Part shown: positions 27,243-37,617 of the stretch, piece by piece
Layout of the letters: every line of letters begins with the position of its first letter
Numbering within the stretch: position 1 is the stretch's first letter
Translations under genes and position numbers: made by a program
From: Winogradskyella luteola
GTDB lineage: Bacteria > Bacteroidota > Bacteroidia > Flavobacteriales > Flavobacteriaceae
Direction: 5' to 3'
Length of the DNA stretch: 64,000 bases
Assembly (NCBI RefSeq): GCF_019203985.1
Contig: NZ_JAGSPD010000004.1
Coordinates: forward strand, 62,001 to 126,000
The notes under the pieces: model-generated
Told to the model about the DNA's origin: nothing
What the model saw: only the letters and a program-made list of their open reading frames with translations
The model's database searches: none

Positions 27243-29621
27243 ATGCAAAGAGCTGTCCTTAAAATCTTTATTTTGTGTTTGTCCGTTAATGTTTATGCAC
27301 AAGACTTTTCAGCACTATGGCAATCACATTATTCTTATAGCGATATAGTTGATGTTGTTAACGGCGATAACAAGATTTATGCAGCTGCACAAAATGCTAT
27401 TTTTGAATACGATACTTTAACACAAGAACTAAATACTATTACCACCGTTCAAGGTTTGTCGGGTGAGCAGATAACTACTATATTATATAGTGATTTTTAT
27501 CAATATTTACTCATTGGTTACGAAACTGGATTGATAGAAGTCTATTCCGAAACTGATGAAGATGTCCTTGCGGTTGTTGATATTTTGGAGAAAGAAAATA
27601 TTACACCTGTAAATAAACGTATTAATCATTTTTACGAACATGAAGGTTTGGTATACATTTCCACAGATTTTGGTATTTCTGTTTATGATTTAGAACGTTT
27701 AGAATTTGGGGATACCTATTTTTTAGGTGATGGAGGCTCTCAAATTACCGTAAAGCAGGTTTCTATTTTAAATGATGAAATTTATGCAGCTTGTTTAAAT
27801 AATAATGGCATTAAAAAAGGAAATATAAACAATCCTAACCTAATTGACTTTTCGCAATGGCAGACGGTAATTACTGGTAATTACAACACGATGAATACCG
27901 TAAACAATAAGTTGTATTCTGTAAGGTCAAATAGGGTTCTTTATGAAATAGATGGTACGTTATTAAATACTTTGTTTACATTTCCTATACTGCCTGTAGA
28001 CACAGAGGTCTCAAACTCTAATTTAGTTGTGTCAACAACAAATACAGTTTATGTTTATGACACTAATATTCAATTGATTAATAGCTTTCAGCCTAATGAA
28101 GAATTTGATACCAGTTTTACTTCTGCAACTCAATTGGGAGACTTTGTTTATATAGGTTCAAGAGACTTTGGAGTTTTAAGAAGCTCAATTAACGACAATA
28201 CATTTTACACAGAAATAAAGCCAAATGGGCCTTTGTTTAATGAAACCTTTAGGATAAATGCAGAAAGTGAAACGGTTTGGGCAAGTTTTGGGGATTATTC
28301 CCAATCCCTAAATCCTTCTCCAGTTAGAAATAGAGGTTTGAGCTACTTTAGAGATGAAATTTGGGAAAATATACCTTTTGATAGTGTTTTGGGCGCACGA
28401 AATCTCTCTGAAATCTCAACCAATCCGTTTAATCCAAACCAAGTTTTTATAAGTTCGTTTCAAGATGGGATTTTAGAAATTAATGATCTAACTCCTACAA
28501 TTTTATATAATCAAAACAATAGTGGTTTAGAATCTTTAGTAATACCAAACAATCCAAATGCAATTAGTATAAGAGTTTCTGCTTCTACTTTTGATGATAA
28601 CGGTGTGCTGTGGTCATTAACATCACGTGCACCCAATCCATTAAAATCGTATGACCCCAATACTGGTAATTGGGAAGGTTATGACTTTTCGGCTATTATA
28701 GAAAATGCTCTTACAGATGAGTTTGGTTTCTTTGATATAGATATAGATAATAATGGTACAAAATGGATTGGTGGTTACTCTAACGGATTGTATGCTTATA
28801 ACGAAAATATCTCAGATAATCCGTTAAGAAACATAGAATCAGAGGAGCAAAACCTTCCTTTTCCCAGAGTAACATCTTTAGAGGTCGATAATAGAAACCA
28901 ACTTTGGATAGGCACCTTTTCTGGCTTACGTGTGCTATTTAACACCTCTGGTTTTTATGATGACCCAAATCCAACATTAAGTTCAATTATAGTTTTAGAG
29001 GATGGTATCCCCCAAGAATTGTTAGAGGGCCAATCCATAACTGATATTGAGGCAGATGGCTCTAATAATAAATGGGTCGGTACAGTGGACTCAGGAGTAT
29101 TTTATTTTTCACCAGATGGGCAAAGAACCATATACCATTTTACAACCGATAATTCGCCTTTGCCTTCTAATCGAATTAATGATATCTCTGTGGACCCTAA
29201 TAATGGAATAGTGTATATAGCAACCATAAAAGGATTGTTATCCTTTAGGGCAGGAGGCTCTAAGCCAGAAGAAACTTTGGAAAACGCATTCGTATATCCA
29301 AACCCAGTACGCCCAGAATATGATCTGCTTGGTTTTAATGATCTTAATGATATTAATAAAGGTATTAAAGTTAGTGGTCTTACAGAAAATGTAAATATTA
29401 AGATTACTGATATAGAAGGTAATTTAGTCGCCGAGGCGCAATCTAATGTTAACTTAAGATCCTCCAGTGCCAATTATAATTTTGCAATTGATGGAGGTAC
29501 TGCTGTTTGGAATGGTAGAAACCTAGCCAACTCGGTAGTAAGAACAGGTGTATATTTAGTAATGATTTCAGATTTAGACTCGTTTGAAACCAAGGTTCTC
29601 AAGGTGCTTATAGTTAGGTAA
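27243..29621 (+). CDS. porZ: PorZ-like beta-propeller protein of type IX secretion
   Basis: 792 aa. Signal peptide MQRAVLKIFILCLSVNVYAQ, then two beta-propeller domains built from short blades with NGTKWIG / NQLWIGTFSGL / NNKWVGTVDSGV patterns, and a C-terminal domain (NAFVYPNPVRPEY ... GVYLVMISDLDSFETKVLKV) that resembles a T9SS sorting domain. PorZ helps deliver A-LPS to the T9SS sortase complex. The order porZ-recO supports the call. The frame is open 19 codons further upstream, but the signal peptide fixes the start here. Confidence 0.82.
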   Translation: MQRAVLKIFILCLSVNVYAQDFSALWQSHYSYSDIVDVVNGDNKIYAAAQNAIFEYDTLTQELNTITTVQGLSGEQITTILYSDFYQYLLIGYETGLIEVYSETDEDVLAVVDILEKENITPVNKRINHFYEHEGLVYISTDFGISVYDLERLEFGDTYFLGDGGSQITVKQVSILNDEIYAACLNNNGIKKGNINNPNLIDFSQWQTVITGNYNTMNTVNNKLYSVRSNRVLYEIDGTLLNTLFTFPILPVDTEVSNSNLVVSTTNTVYVYDTNIQLINSFQPNEEFDTSFTSATQLGDFVYIGSRDFGVLRSSINDNTFYTEIKPNGPLFNETFRINAESETVWASFGDYSQSLNPSPVRNRGLSYFRDEIWENIPFDSVLGARNLSEISTNPFNPNQVFISSFQDGILEINDLTPTILYNQNNSGLESLVIPNNPNAISIRVSASTFDDNGVLWSLTSRAPNPLKSYDPNTGNWEGYDFSAIIENALTDEFGFFDIDIDNNGTKWIGGYSNGLYAYNENISDNPLRNIESEEQNLPFPRVTSLEVDNRNQLWIGTFSGLRVLFNTSGFYDDPNPTLSSIIVLEDGIPQELLEGQSITDIEADGSNNKWVGTVDSGVFYFSPDGQRTIYHFTTDNSPLPSNRINDISVDPNNGIVYIATIKGLLSFRAGGSKPEETLENAFVYPNPVRPEYDLLGFNDLNDINKGIKVSGLTENVNIKITDIEGNLVAEAQSNVNLRSSSANYNFAIDGGTAVWNGRNLANSVVRTGVYLVMISDLDSFETKVLKVLIVR

Positions 29622-29623
29622 AC

Positions 29624-30343
29624 ATGCTTACAAAAAATAATGGCATTGTTCTTTCAAAAATAAAATATAAAGATTACGATCTTATTGTAAAGTGCTACAC
29701 GCAGCAGCGTGGTGTGGTGAGTTATATATTAAGAGGGGTTTTAAAGTCTAAAAAAGGTCAAACTAAAACGGTATATTTTCAAGCGCTATCCCAACTTCAA
29801 ATAGAGGAAAGCTATAGACCAAATCAATCACTTCATTCTATAAGAGAAGTAAAGCCAAACTATATTTACAAAAGTCTTCATACTAACATTTATAAGAGTG
29901 CTATTGTTTTATTTTTATCCGAAATTTTATCGAATGTATTAAAAGAAGAGGAGAAAAATACGGGTTTATTCGACTATATGAGGACAGCATTACAGTATCT
30001 TGATAATGAGGAGCAATATGCAAATTTTCACTTGCTTTTTCTGTTGAAATTAACACGCTATTTAGGGTTTCAACCAGAAAACATCAACAAAGATTACCCT
30101 TATTTTAATTTAGAATCCGGAACTTTTGAAGCATTAGCAAATGGGGTTTATTCAGTTTCAGGGGAAAATTTAACACTGTTAAAACGCTTGTTGGGCATAA
30201 ATTTTGATAGTTTAAATACTATAAAAATAAATGCAAAACAAAGACAAGAGTTTTTAAATATGTTATTGTATTATTTTGAATTACATTTGGGGGGTTTTAA
30301 AAAACCCAAATCATTACAAGTGCTAAATGATGTATTTCATTAG
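29624..30343 (+). CDS. recO: DNA repair protein RecO
   Basis: 239 aa. N-terminal OB-fold (GIVLSKIKYKDYDLIVKCYT ... GVVSYILRGVLKSKKGQ) and a helical C-terminal domain. It loads RecA with RecF and RecR at gaps. The zinc-finger cysteines found in many RecO proteins are absent, as is common in this phylum. It begins 2 bp after porZ, so translation is coupled. Confidence 0.93.
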   Translation: MLTKNNGIVLSKIKYKDYDLIVKCYTQQRGVVSYILRGVLKSKKGQTKTVYFQALSQLQIEESYRPNQSLHSIREVKPNYIYKSLHTNIYKSAIVLFLSEILSNVLKEEEKNTGLFDYMRTALQYLDNEEQYANFHLLFLLKLTRYLGFQPENINKDYPYFNLESGTFEALANGVYSVSGENLTLLKRLLGINFDSLNTIKINAKQRQEFLNMLLYYFELHLGGFKKPKSLQVLNDVFH

Positions 30344-30375
30344 GCAAAATTTATGCTGAGATTTAATGAAGATGT

Positions 30376-32805
30376 ATGTGCTTAAAAGTGAAATGTAATA
30401 TCATTTTTAGTGGAGTATTGTTTCTTTTTATACATGTAGCGTTTTCACAGACCATTACAGTATTAGAAGCGGGTACGGATGAACCCATTCCTGGAGTAGC
30501 GCTTTACAATTTGAAGAAGACCAAATATGTAATTACAGATATAGATGGAAAGGCACAATTAAACACTTTTAACGATCGTGAAGTCATATATTTTCAGAAC
30601 CTCTTATATGAAAAAGCACAATTTAGAAAACTCGAAATAGCTGAAAAAAACTATATTGTTTATTTAACTTTTAAAGTTGAAAGCTTAAACCAAATTGTAA
30701 TCTCAGCATCTAAATTTGAGCAAAATAAACGCGACATCCCCCAGACCATTGTAAGTCTTAATGCTAAAGAAATTGCACTGGCCAATCCGCAGACCAGCGC
30801 AGATTTACTAGAAAATACAGGTAATATATACATTCAGAAAAGTCAGTTAGGTGGAGGAAGCCCAATGATTAGAGGTTTCTCTACTAATAGACTGCTTATA
30901 ACAGTAGATGGTGTACGTATGAACAATGCTATTTTTAGAGGTGGAAATCTTCAGAATGTCATATCCATAGACCCATTATCCATTAAAAATACAGAGGTGA
31001 CTTTAGGTGCTGGCTCAGTAGTCTATGGTAGTGATGCCATTGGAGGCGTAATGAGTTTTTACACCAAAAAGCCACAATTGTCTTATAAAGACGACATGTT
31101 TTTTAATGGTAATGCACTAATGAGATACGCAAGTGCTAATAATGAAAAGACAGGGCATTTTGATCTCAATTTGGGCTATAAAAAATGGGCATTTTTAACT
31201 AATGTAAGCTATACGGACTTTGATGATTTAAGAATGGGTAGTAATGGTCCAAGTGATTATCTTAGGTCAGAATATGTGATTAGGCAAAATGGCGAAGATG
31301 TTATTATTGCTAATTCTGAACCCGAGGTTCAGAAACCAACGGCATACAGCCAAATCAATTTAATGCAAAAGGTGCATTACGGGCCTTCAGATAACTTAAA
31401 CTTTGATTTAGGTCTGTACTATACGACTACCTCAGATTATCCAAGATATGACAGATTGATAAGACCCAGAGGCGAAACACTGCGTTCTGCAGAATGGGAA
31501 TATGGTCCGCAACAATGGTTTATGGGAAATATACAAGTAACAAAAACAAGTAGTAATTCTAATTTGTACGATAAAATACAAGCTACAGCTGCTTATCAAA
31601 ATTTTGTTGAAAGCAGAAGGGTTAGAGAATTACAATCACCATTAAAAGAAGTAAGAGAAGAAAATGTAGATGCTATTTCATTTAATTTAGATTTAGAAAA
31701 AAAGATAAGCCCAAAGACATCAATTTTTTATGGTGTGGAGTATTTATATAATACGGTTGGTTCTAAGGCAAAAGAAGAAAATATTGAAACCAATACCGCT
31801 ATAGCAAACGTAACACGATATCCAAACGGGTCTACATGGCAATCCATGGCTGGCTATGCTAGCTTAAAATATAAACCGAATCCTAAATTTGTTTTTCAAT
31901 CGGGTTTAAGATATAATCAGGTTATAGCAAATGCAAGTTTTACCGAAAATAATGCATTCTTAAACTTACCTTTTGATGATGCCGAGGTTAATACAGGTGC
32001 CTTAACAGGTACTGCTGGTATTACTTGGTCGCCAAGTAAAACCATTCAATGGAAATTAAACGCCTCAACAGCCTTTAGGGCACCAAATATAGATGATATA
32101 GGTAAGGTATTTGATTCTGAACCAGGCTCGGTAGTTGTACCGAACCAAAACCTTAAAGCTGAGTATGCCTATGGTGGTGAGCTAGGTTTAAAACTAAATT
32201 TTGATGGAAAGGTAATTATCGATTTAGCGACATATTATACCTTCTTGGACAATGCCTTAATCCGAAGAGATTTTGAACTTAATGGTGAAACTGAAATTAT
32301 GTATGATGGTGAATTAAGTACAGTGCAAGCCATACAAAATGCCTCCAAAGCTTGGATTTATGGTTTTGAAGCTGGGATTGAGGTTAATTTTTCTGAACGT
32401 TTAAAATTACGTTCACAATATAACATTATTGGTGGTACTGAGGATAATAATGGAGTAGAAGTCCCCGTAAGACATGTGGCGCCAAATTTTGGAAGAACAC
32501 ATTTTATCTGGAAAAATAACAAGCTACTTTTCGATGCTTTTTTAGTCTATAATAACGAATTGTCATTTAATCAATTGGCGCCATCAGAACTGTCCAAGGA
32601 TTATCTGTATGCAAAGGACAAAAATGGTAATCCTTATGCCCCGTCTTGGCATACTATAAATTTTAGGACACAATACAATTGGAACGATAAATTTTCGATA
32701 ACTGCAAGTTTAGAGAATATTACTGATCAACGCTACAGACCTTACTCTTCTGGTATTTCTGCACCTGGTAGAAATTTAATAGTGGCATTAAAATATAGTT
32801 TGTAA
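30376..32805 (+). CDS. TonB-dependent outer membrane receptor
   Basis: 809 aa. Signal peptide (KCNIIFSGVLFLFIHVAFSQ), a carboxypeptidase-like regulatory domain (VLEAGTDEPIPGVALYNL), the plug domain (GGGSPMIRGFSTNRLLITVDG ... VVYGSDAIGGVMSFYTKK), and a 22-strand barrel ending NLIVALKYSL. It imports a siderophore or similar ligand using ExbB/ExbD energy. No SusD-like partner is adjacent, so a carbohydrate role is unlikely. It follows recO by 32 bp. The ligand cannot be named. Confidence 0.92.
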   Translation: MCLKVKCNIIFSGVLFLFIHVAFSQTITVLEAGTDEPIPGVALYNLKKTKYVITDIDGKAQLNTFNDREVIYFQNLLYEKAQFRKLEIAEKNYIVYLTFKVESLNQIVISASKFEQNKRDIPQTIVSLNAKEIALANPQTSADLLENTGNIYIQKSQLGGGSPMIRGFSTNRLLITVDGVRMNNAIFRGGNLQNVISIDPLSIKNTEVTLGAGSVVYGSDAIGGVMSFYTKKPQLSYKDDMFFNGNALMRYASANNEKTGHFDLNLGYKKWAFLTNVSYTDFDDLRMGSNGPSDYLRSEYVIRQNGEDVIIANSEPEVQKPTAYSQINLMQKVHYGPSDNLNFDLGLYYTTTSDYPRYDRLIRPRGETLRSAEWEYGPQQWFMGNIQVTKTSSNSNLYDKIQATAAYQNFVESRRVRELQSPLKEVREENVDAISFNLDLEKKISPKTSIFYGVEYLYNTVGSKAKEENIETNTAIANVTRYPNGSTWQSMAGYASLKYKPNPKFVFQSGLRYNQVIANASFTENNAFLNLPFDDAEVNTGALTGTAGITWSPSKTIQWKLNASTAFRAPNIDDIGKVFDSEPGSVVVPNQNLKAEYAYGGELGLKLNFDGKVIIDLATYYTFLDNALIRRDFELNGETEIMYDGELSTVQAIQNASKAWIYGFEAGIEVNFSERLKLRSQYNIIGGTEDNNGVEVPVRHVAPNFGRTHFIWKNNKLLFDAFLVYNNELSFNQLAPSELSKDYLYAKDKNGNPYAPSWHTINFRTQYNWNDKFSITASLENITDQRYRPYSSGISAPGRNLIVALKYSL

Positions 32806-32817
32806 AACTATAATAAA

Positions 32818-35800
32818 CTACTGCTTAATGGCTTTTTTATTAATTATTTGTCCGTTAGATAGAGTGACTTTAGCAATATATGCAGTACTACTAAGTTGAG
32901 ATAAATTAAATACCTCTGTAGAGCTATTGCCTTGTAATAAATAAACTTGTCTTCCCAATAAATCTAATATTTCTATTTGGTTAATTGTAAATTGAGAACC
33001 GACTTTAAACTTAACATCGCCATCAGTTAGCTCTGTAATTATAAGCTCAGAAGAATCAATAATATTATCGTTTAAAGAAAGTGCTTCGGGTGTAAAAACA
33101 ATCTCAAAACGTTGGTTGAATTCTCCAGTTTCAGATATAAAGGAATAATCGGATGTGCTCAGTTCGTGGATACTATTATCTAACCTATCAATGAGATAAA
33201 TAGTATTAGAATTCATAAAGCTACCTTCTCTTTGCGCTATAGATAAGGTGTAAATGGTAGGTTCTTCTATCGCTGTATAAAATCCTAAAGGAATAACTTC
33301 ATCTAAAGTTAAACTACTTGCATTTTTACCTTGTATGGCAAATTGTTTCTCGTGGTTGTTAATTAAAGAATATATACCAGAATGCACTTCGTTTGAAAGA
33401 TTTCTGTAAGCATCATAATAAGCTCCATCAAAACCATCAGTAGCACCATCAGTATAGCCTACCAATATTTGACTAAAAATGCCGTTGTCTGAAGTTAGGT
33501 TTACCCATAATTTATTATCCAAGTTGGGTTGTGACGCATTTCTAAAAAACTGGTCATTATTAGCCCTAACACGCATGGCATTATTAAAAACAACCAGATC
33601 AGCTTCTGTACTTGGGCTAGACATGTTATAAGCAGGTCCGCCATCATCAGACATGGCAACAAAAAATGCTTGCCCAGAAGGGATAAAGCGATTAGGTAGC
33701 GTTTCTCCAGTACCTTGTTCTTCTGTTGGTGTTACCGTTCCCAGACCATTTATAACTACATAATCTGAGGCTAAAAAATTAAGACCCTCATTACCGTTAT
33801 TTGCTGCATCCGGAGGCGAATTGTGAGACCACATATAAACAGCACCTTCAATAGTCCCTGATGCAGATCCATTAGGGTTAGTAGTACTGTAGAAATTTAC
33901 AGCAAAGAATTCATCTACATCTATAGCTGATGGGTATGGATTTCCGATAAGGTTCCAGTTATTATCATTTCTCTCCAGATCATTTCTGTATATGCTAGGT
34001 TCAAGAATACCATTATTAAATAATCCGGAAAACGTATATCTAACACCAGGTCTAGGATCTGGACAACCCGGGCCAGGTGTGCAATTAAACGCTGCAGGAT
34101 TATGAGTTGCAACATAGCCAATTCCAGGTTCTAAAAACGAAGAATTGTTGATTGTTGATACATCAGTGATTTGCTGCCAATCATTACCGTCGTCATCTAT
34201 ATCATCTTGCCCTTCATTACCTGGACCTGTAGCATTGTTATTACCTACTTCAGCGTATTCATCCAAGTAGTTCTGGGCATTAAACCAGTAGCGTCGATTT
34301 GCATTGGAAGGTAAAAGCGCATCACCAATAGTTTCGTTGGCGACTGGGGAACTCCAATAGGTGTATTCGTACCAGTTATTTGCAGGAGCAGTGAGTTTAT
34401 TTACCGTAAGATCTTCAGGACCATCAGCACTTACCAATCCATTATCATTAATCTGCACAAAAGAGCCTCTAGGTTCAATATTAATACCACCTGCTGTGCT
34501 GTTATTAACGACTAAATCATTTTGCACCTCTACATAATCATCATTGTCAATAAACAATGAGGCGTTATCATTGAGTGTTAGATTACAAGCACTAAAACTT
34601 TGTTGTAAACCGCCAACAGAAGTGTTAAAATTATCATTTAATACCACATTAGAAGCTAATGATGGTGGTGTGTCTATAGCTGTACCATTATTCCATATCC
34701 AGTTGGTGCCGTCCCAAGTGGCAGTACCAATTCTTAATTGTGCGGCATTAGATATTGTACCACATGTGCCATCTTCAGTAACCTCACAATAAAATTGATA
34801 ATTATCATAGTTGTACAGGCCACCACTTAAAGTTAACGTGGAATTGGTTGCACCTGTAACTGTAGTTAGTGGTAAATTAGTGGCATTAACGATTGACCAA
34901 GCGGTGTTTGTACCATCATTAAAGTACCATTGATAAGTTATTGTGCCGCCAGCCGATGCTGTTCCGTTAGATGTAAAAGAAGCAGAAGTTAAACAGCTGC
35001 CAATAACATCTGATGGGTCTGTGGCTGATGGATATGTTGTTGTGCTACCTGAGTAATTAAATGTACCTAAGTCCATCGTTTCTGGTGCAGTAGAAGAATC
35101 AGGTGTTCCATTATTGCTTTGTGGACTTTCTGTCCAATCTGCAGGATTACTTGTGGCGTTAGGACCGGCTGTATTTGTATTTCTTTGTGCATAATAACCT
35201 GCACCAGTTGAGGTAACGATGTAAAAATCAATGATTCCAGAGCTATTTAATAATTCAAAAATATCTGAACCATTAATTCCTGAAGAATTACCATAGTCGA
35301 AATCTGGTGTAATTCCCGCAACATTGGCACTTGTAGTTATCCTACCAAATAAGACTTCACCATCATTAATAGTCGGAGTTCCAAAAGTATACTCAGTAAA
35401 ATTACCAGCTATATAATTAGTGTTATCAGCGTATCTTCTGATAACATAATCTGTTAGGTCTATACTCATTCCAGTGCCGTTATAAACTTCAATATAGCCT
35501 AGTGTGCCACCATCATTATCATAAATTTCAGTCATTATTAAGTCCGATAGGTTACCAGAACAACCGCCAGAAGTATCAATAACTGTGAATGGCGATACCG
35601 AAGTTAAAGTACAACCTGCTTCGGTTATAACAATATCACCTGTTGTTGCTAATGTTGGCACTTCTGCTAATAAAGTGTCTATGATGCCATCGGCATCTGT
35701 ATCTAAATAAATGATATTTGTAGACGCTGTACCATTAAAATCCACTGAAGTAGTATTGGAAAAATCATCACCGATAATAGTTACTACAGTACCTATTGGG

Positions 35801-36420
35801 CCTTCAGTTGGAGCAAAATTTGTTAAGCTATGTGTTGGTGTGCAGGCTAGATTTACAGAACCGTTAACTATAATGTCATTGCCAGTTCCTTCAAAACCTC
35901 CAGTACCACCTCCTGCTTCAGCCCAACCATACACTCTGTAAGTCACTGCAGTAGCATTGCCAGTTTGGTTAACTGTAAAAGTAAAAGTCTGTACAGCACC
36001 ACTGTCTACTATAACTTTTTCAGTATCAATATTAGCTGCATAACCATCTAAAGAGCTTCTTAAAGCTATGCCTCTCGGACCAGTACCAGATCTTTGAAAA
36101 TTAACATCAATTGTGGTAACATCAAATTCGTAGGTAGCACTTGGCGTAATAGTAAACTCCATGTAATCATCACCAGCTACTGCATTTGCAATACTTGTCG
36201 CAGCCCAACCTGTTGCGTTAAATCGATTACCATTTAATCCAGGGTTTAAACCCGCACCTCTACTTATCGTAGACACGTTAAGGTTAGCATCATTAAAATT
36301 TGATATAGCTGTTGCTTCATTTCCTGCTAAACCATCAAAATCAAAAGTGATGATTTGCCCATAACCAGACACAACAAAAAACACTAATGCAACGAAGACG
36401 AGGGAGTACTTCTTTTTCAT
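32818..36420 (-). CDS. T9SS type A sorting-domain secreted protein with IPT and lamin-tail domains
   Basis: 1200 aa. A signal peptide precedes a jelly-roll-like N-terminal region (about 25-190), an IPT/TIG domain (GPIGTVVTIIGDDFSNTTSV, about 205-285), a lamin-tail domain (LIMTEIYDNDGGTLGYIEVY, about 290-420), a PKD/Ig-like region and a large Asn/Thr/Gly-rich domain. The type A sorting domain is at the end (ILDLLGRQVYLLQGNSS ... GQIINKKAIKQ). It should be exported by type IX secretion and anchored or released at the cell surface. The role is probably adhesion or extracellular structure; no catalytic domain is visible. Confidence 0.9.
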   Translation of the reverse strand: MKKKYSLVFVALVFFVVSGYGQIITFDFDGLAGNEATAISNFNDANLNVSTISRGAGLNPGLNGNRFNATGWAATSIANAVAGDDYMEFTITPSATYEFDVTTIDVNFQRSGTGPRGIALRSSLDGYAANIDTEKVIVDSGAVQTFTFTVNQTGNATAVTYRVYGWAEAGGGTGGFEGTGNDIIVNGSVNLACTPTHSLTNFAPTEGPIGTVVTIIGDDFSNTTSVDFNGTASTNIIYLDTDADGIIDTLLAEVPTLATTGDIVITEAGCTLTSVSPFTVIDTSGGCSGNLSDLIMTEIYDNDGGTLGYIEVYNGTGMSIDLTDYVIRRYADNTNYIAGNFTEYTFGTPTINDGEVLFGRITTSANVAGITPDFDYGNSSGINGSDIFELLNSSGIIDFYIVTSTGAGYYAQRNTNTAGPNATSNPADWTESPQSNNGTPDSSTAPETMDLGTFNYSGSTTTYPSATDPSDVIGSCLTSASFTSNGTASAGGTITYQWYFNDGTNTAWSIVNATNLPLTTVTGATNSTLTLSGGLYNYDNYQFYCEVTEDGTCGTISNAAQLRIGTATWDGTNWIWNNGTAIDTPPSLASNVVLNDNFNTSVGGLQQSFSACNLTLNDNASLFIDNDDYVEVQNDLVVNNSTAGGINIEPRGSFVQINDNGLVSADGPEDLTVNKLTAPANNWYEYTYWSSPVANETIGDALLPSNANRRYWFNAQNYLDEYAEVGNNNATGPGNEGQDDIDDDGNDWQQITDVSTINNSSFLEPGIGYVATHNPAAFNCTPGPGCPDPRPGVRYTFSGLFNNGILEPSIYRNDLERNDNNWNLIGNPYPSAIDVDEFFAVNFYSTTNPNGSASGTIEGAVYMWSHNSPPDAANNGNEGLNFLASDYVVINGLGTVTPTEEQGTGETLPNRFIPSGQAFFVAMSDDGGPAYNMSSPSTEADLVVFNNAMRVRANNDQFFRNASQPNLDNKLWVNLTSDNGIFSQILVGYTDGATDGFDGAYYDAYRNLSNEVHSGIYSLINNHEKQFAIQGKNASSLTLDEVIPLGFYTAIEEPTIYTLSIAQREGSFMNSNTIYLIDRLDNSIHELSTSDYSFISETGEFNQRFEIVFTPEALSLNDNIIDSSELIITELTDGDVKFKVGSQFTINQIEILDLLGRQVYLLQGNSSTEVFNLSQLSSTAYIAKVTLSNGQIINKKAIKQ

Positions 36421-36525
36421 AGGGATAAATTAACTAATAGCGCTTACAAAGATATGTCAAAATCATTGCAAATCAGTACTTTGTAAGGTAAGGAATTATT
36501 AACAAAATGTTATATTTTTAGCCAT

Positions 36526-36996
36526 GTGAGCCTACAAAAAACATATACAGTCGATGAAGCGCAGAAAAAGCTTGAAAATTATTGCGCTTACCAAGAGCGT
36601 TGCCATAAGGAAGTAAGGTTAAAACTCAAGGATATGAAAATGATTCCTGAGGCTGTTGATAAAATTATTGTACATTTAATTCAGCAAAATTATCTCAACG
36701 AAGAACGCTTTGCAAAAGCCTTTGTTAGAGGGAAATTCAGAATTAAGAAATGGGGAAAGAATAGATTGACTAGAGAGTTGAAGTTTAGGGAAATTTCTAA
36801 GTATAGTATAGATGCTGCACTCAAAGAAATAGACTTGGATGACTATTACAAGACTTTAGATGAACTGACAAAAAAACGTATAGATGAGGTTAGAGAAAAA
36901 AACCAACTAAAGAAAAAAAAGAAAGTTGCTGATTACTTACTGTACAGAGGTTGGGAGTCTCATCTGGTGTATCAAAAGCTTAATGAATATTTATAA
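36526..36996 (+). CDS. recX: RecX family regulatory protein
   Basis: 156 aa with three-helix RecX repeats: QKKLENYCAYQERCHKEVRL, QQNYLNEERFAKAFVRGKFR, and KKVADYLLYRGWESHLVYQ. It modulates RecA filaments. The start is GTG at 36526. The ATG two bases upstream is immediately followed by TGA, so it cannot start the gene. The next in-frame ATG is inside the first repeat. Confidence 0.88.
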   Translation: MSLQKTYTVDEAQKKLENYCAYQERCHKEVRLKLKDMKMIPEAVDKIIVHLIQQNYLNEERFAKAFVRGKFRIKKWGKNRLTRELKFREISKYSIDAALKEIDLDDYYKTLDELTKKRIDEVREKNQLKKKKKVADYLLYRGWESHLVYQKLNEYL

Positions 36997-37004
36997 AAAT
37001 GAGG

Positions 37005-37048
37005 CAGTCGAAAAGCTTAAGCATTTGATTGCAAATGCATTTCGACTG
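37005..37048. repeat. Palindromic intergenic repeat between recX and a convergent gene
   Basis: CAGTCGAAA (37005-37013) and TTTCGACTG (37040-37048) are perfect inverted arms, with a nested hairpin GCATTTG (37021-37027) / CAAATGC (37032-37038). It lies between two convergent genes and may also stop transcription. It is a different family from the GTCATTC repeats elsewhere in the window. Confidence 0.6.
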
Positions 37049-37065
37049 CACTCAATGTAACAGTT

Positions 37066-37557
37066 TTATAAATTAAAACTAGCACCTATATTTAATGTAA
37101 ACTGGTTATAGATATAATAACCGACATCGGATTTGTCGTCACTATATTTTGCTAACGGAAATGCCGCTTCTGTGTATATACCAAAACCATCAGAAAAGAA
37201 GTAACGTGCACCGACGTGCCCTCCAAAATTCTTTAAGCTTAAGCTAAGACCAGGATAGAAATCGAGATTGTCGTCAATATTTATTACACTCCCTAAGTTG
37301 GCATTAAATCTCGCTTTTAAATCAAAACGATCACCAAAATCTGCATCTAAGCGGTCATCGATACCTAAAGCGTATGATGAGGATATACCAACAGACATAT
37401 TATCACCTATACCATAATCATAGGTTACATTAATACCTGTGGCTTCATCTTGAAAGTTGGCACCAATCTGAAATTTCTGATCTCCTTTACCTTCAAAAAC
37501 TTGTGAGTAACCAAAACCAAATGCCAATACTGCTATTACAAATACAATTTTTTTCAT
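37066..37557 (-). CDS. Small outer-membrane protein, DUF6646-like
   Basis: 163 aa. Signal peptide MKKIVFVIAVLAFGFGYSQ, then FEGKGDQKFQIGANFQDEATG and regular beta strands to TLNIGASFNL, an eight-strand barrel pattern. From memory it resembles the Flavobacteriia family DUF6646; that was not checked. Function unknown. Confidence 0.7.
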   Translation of the reverse strand: MKKIVFVIAVLAFGFGYSQVFEGKGDQKFQIGANFQDEATGINVTYDYGIGDNMSVGISSSYALGIDDRLDADFGDRFDLKARFNANLGSVINIDDNLDFYPGLSLSLKNFGGHVGARYFFSDGFGIYTEAAFPLAKYSDDKSDVGYYIYNQFTLNIGASFNL

Positions 37558-37617
37558 ATCATAAATTTTTAAAATGTGGGCAAATATACAAATTGAATTT
37601 TATTTCTTGTAAGAAAA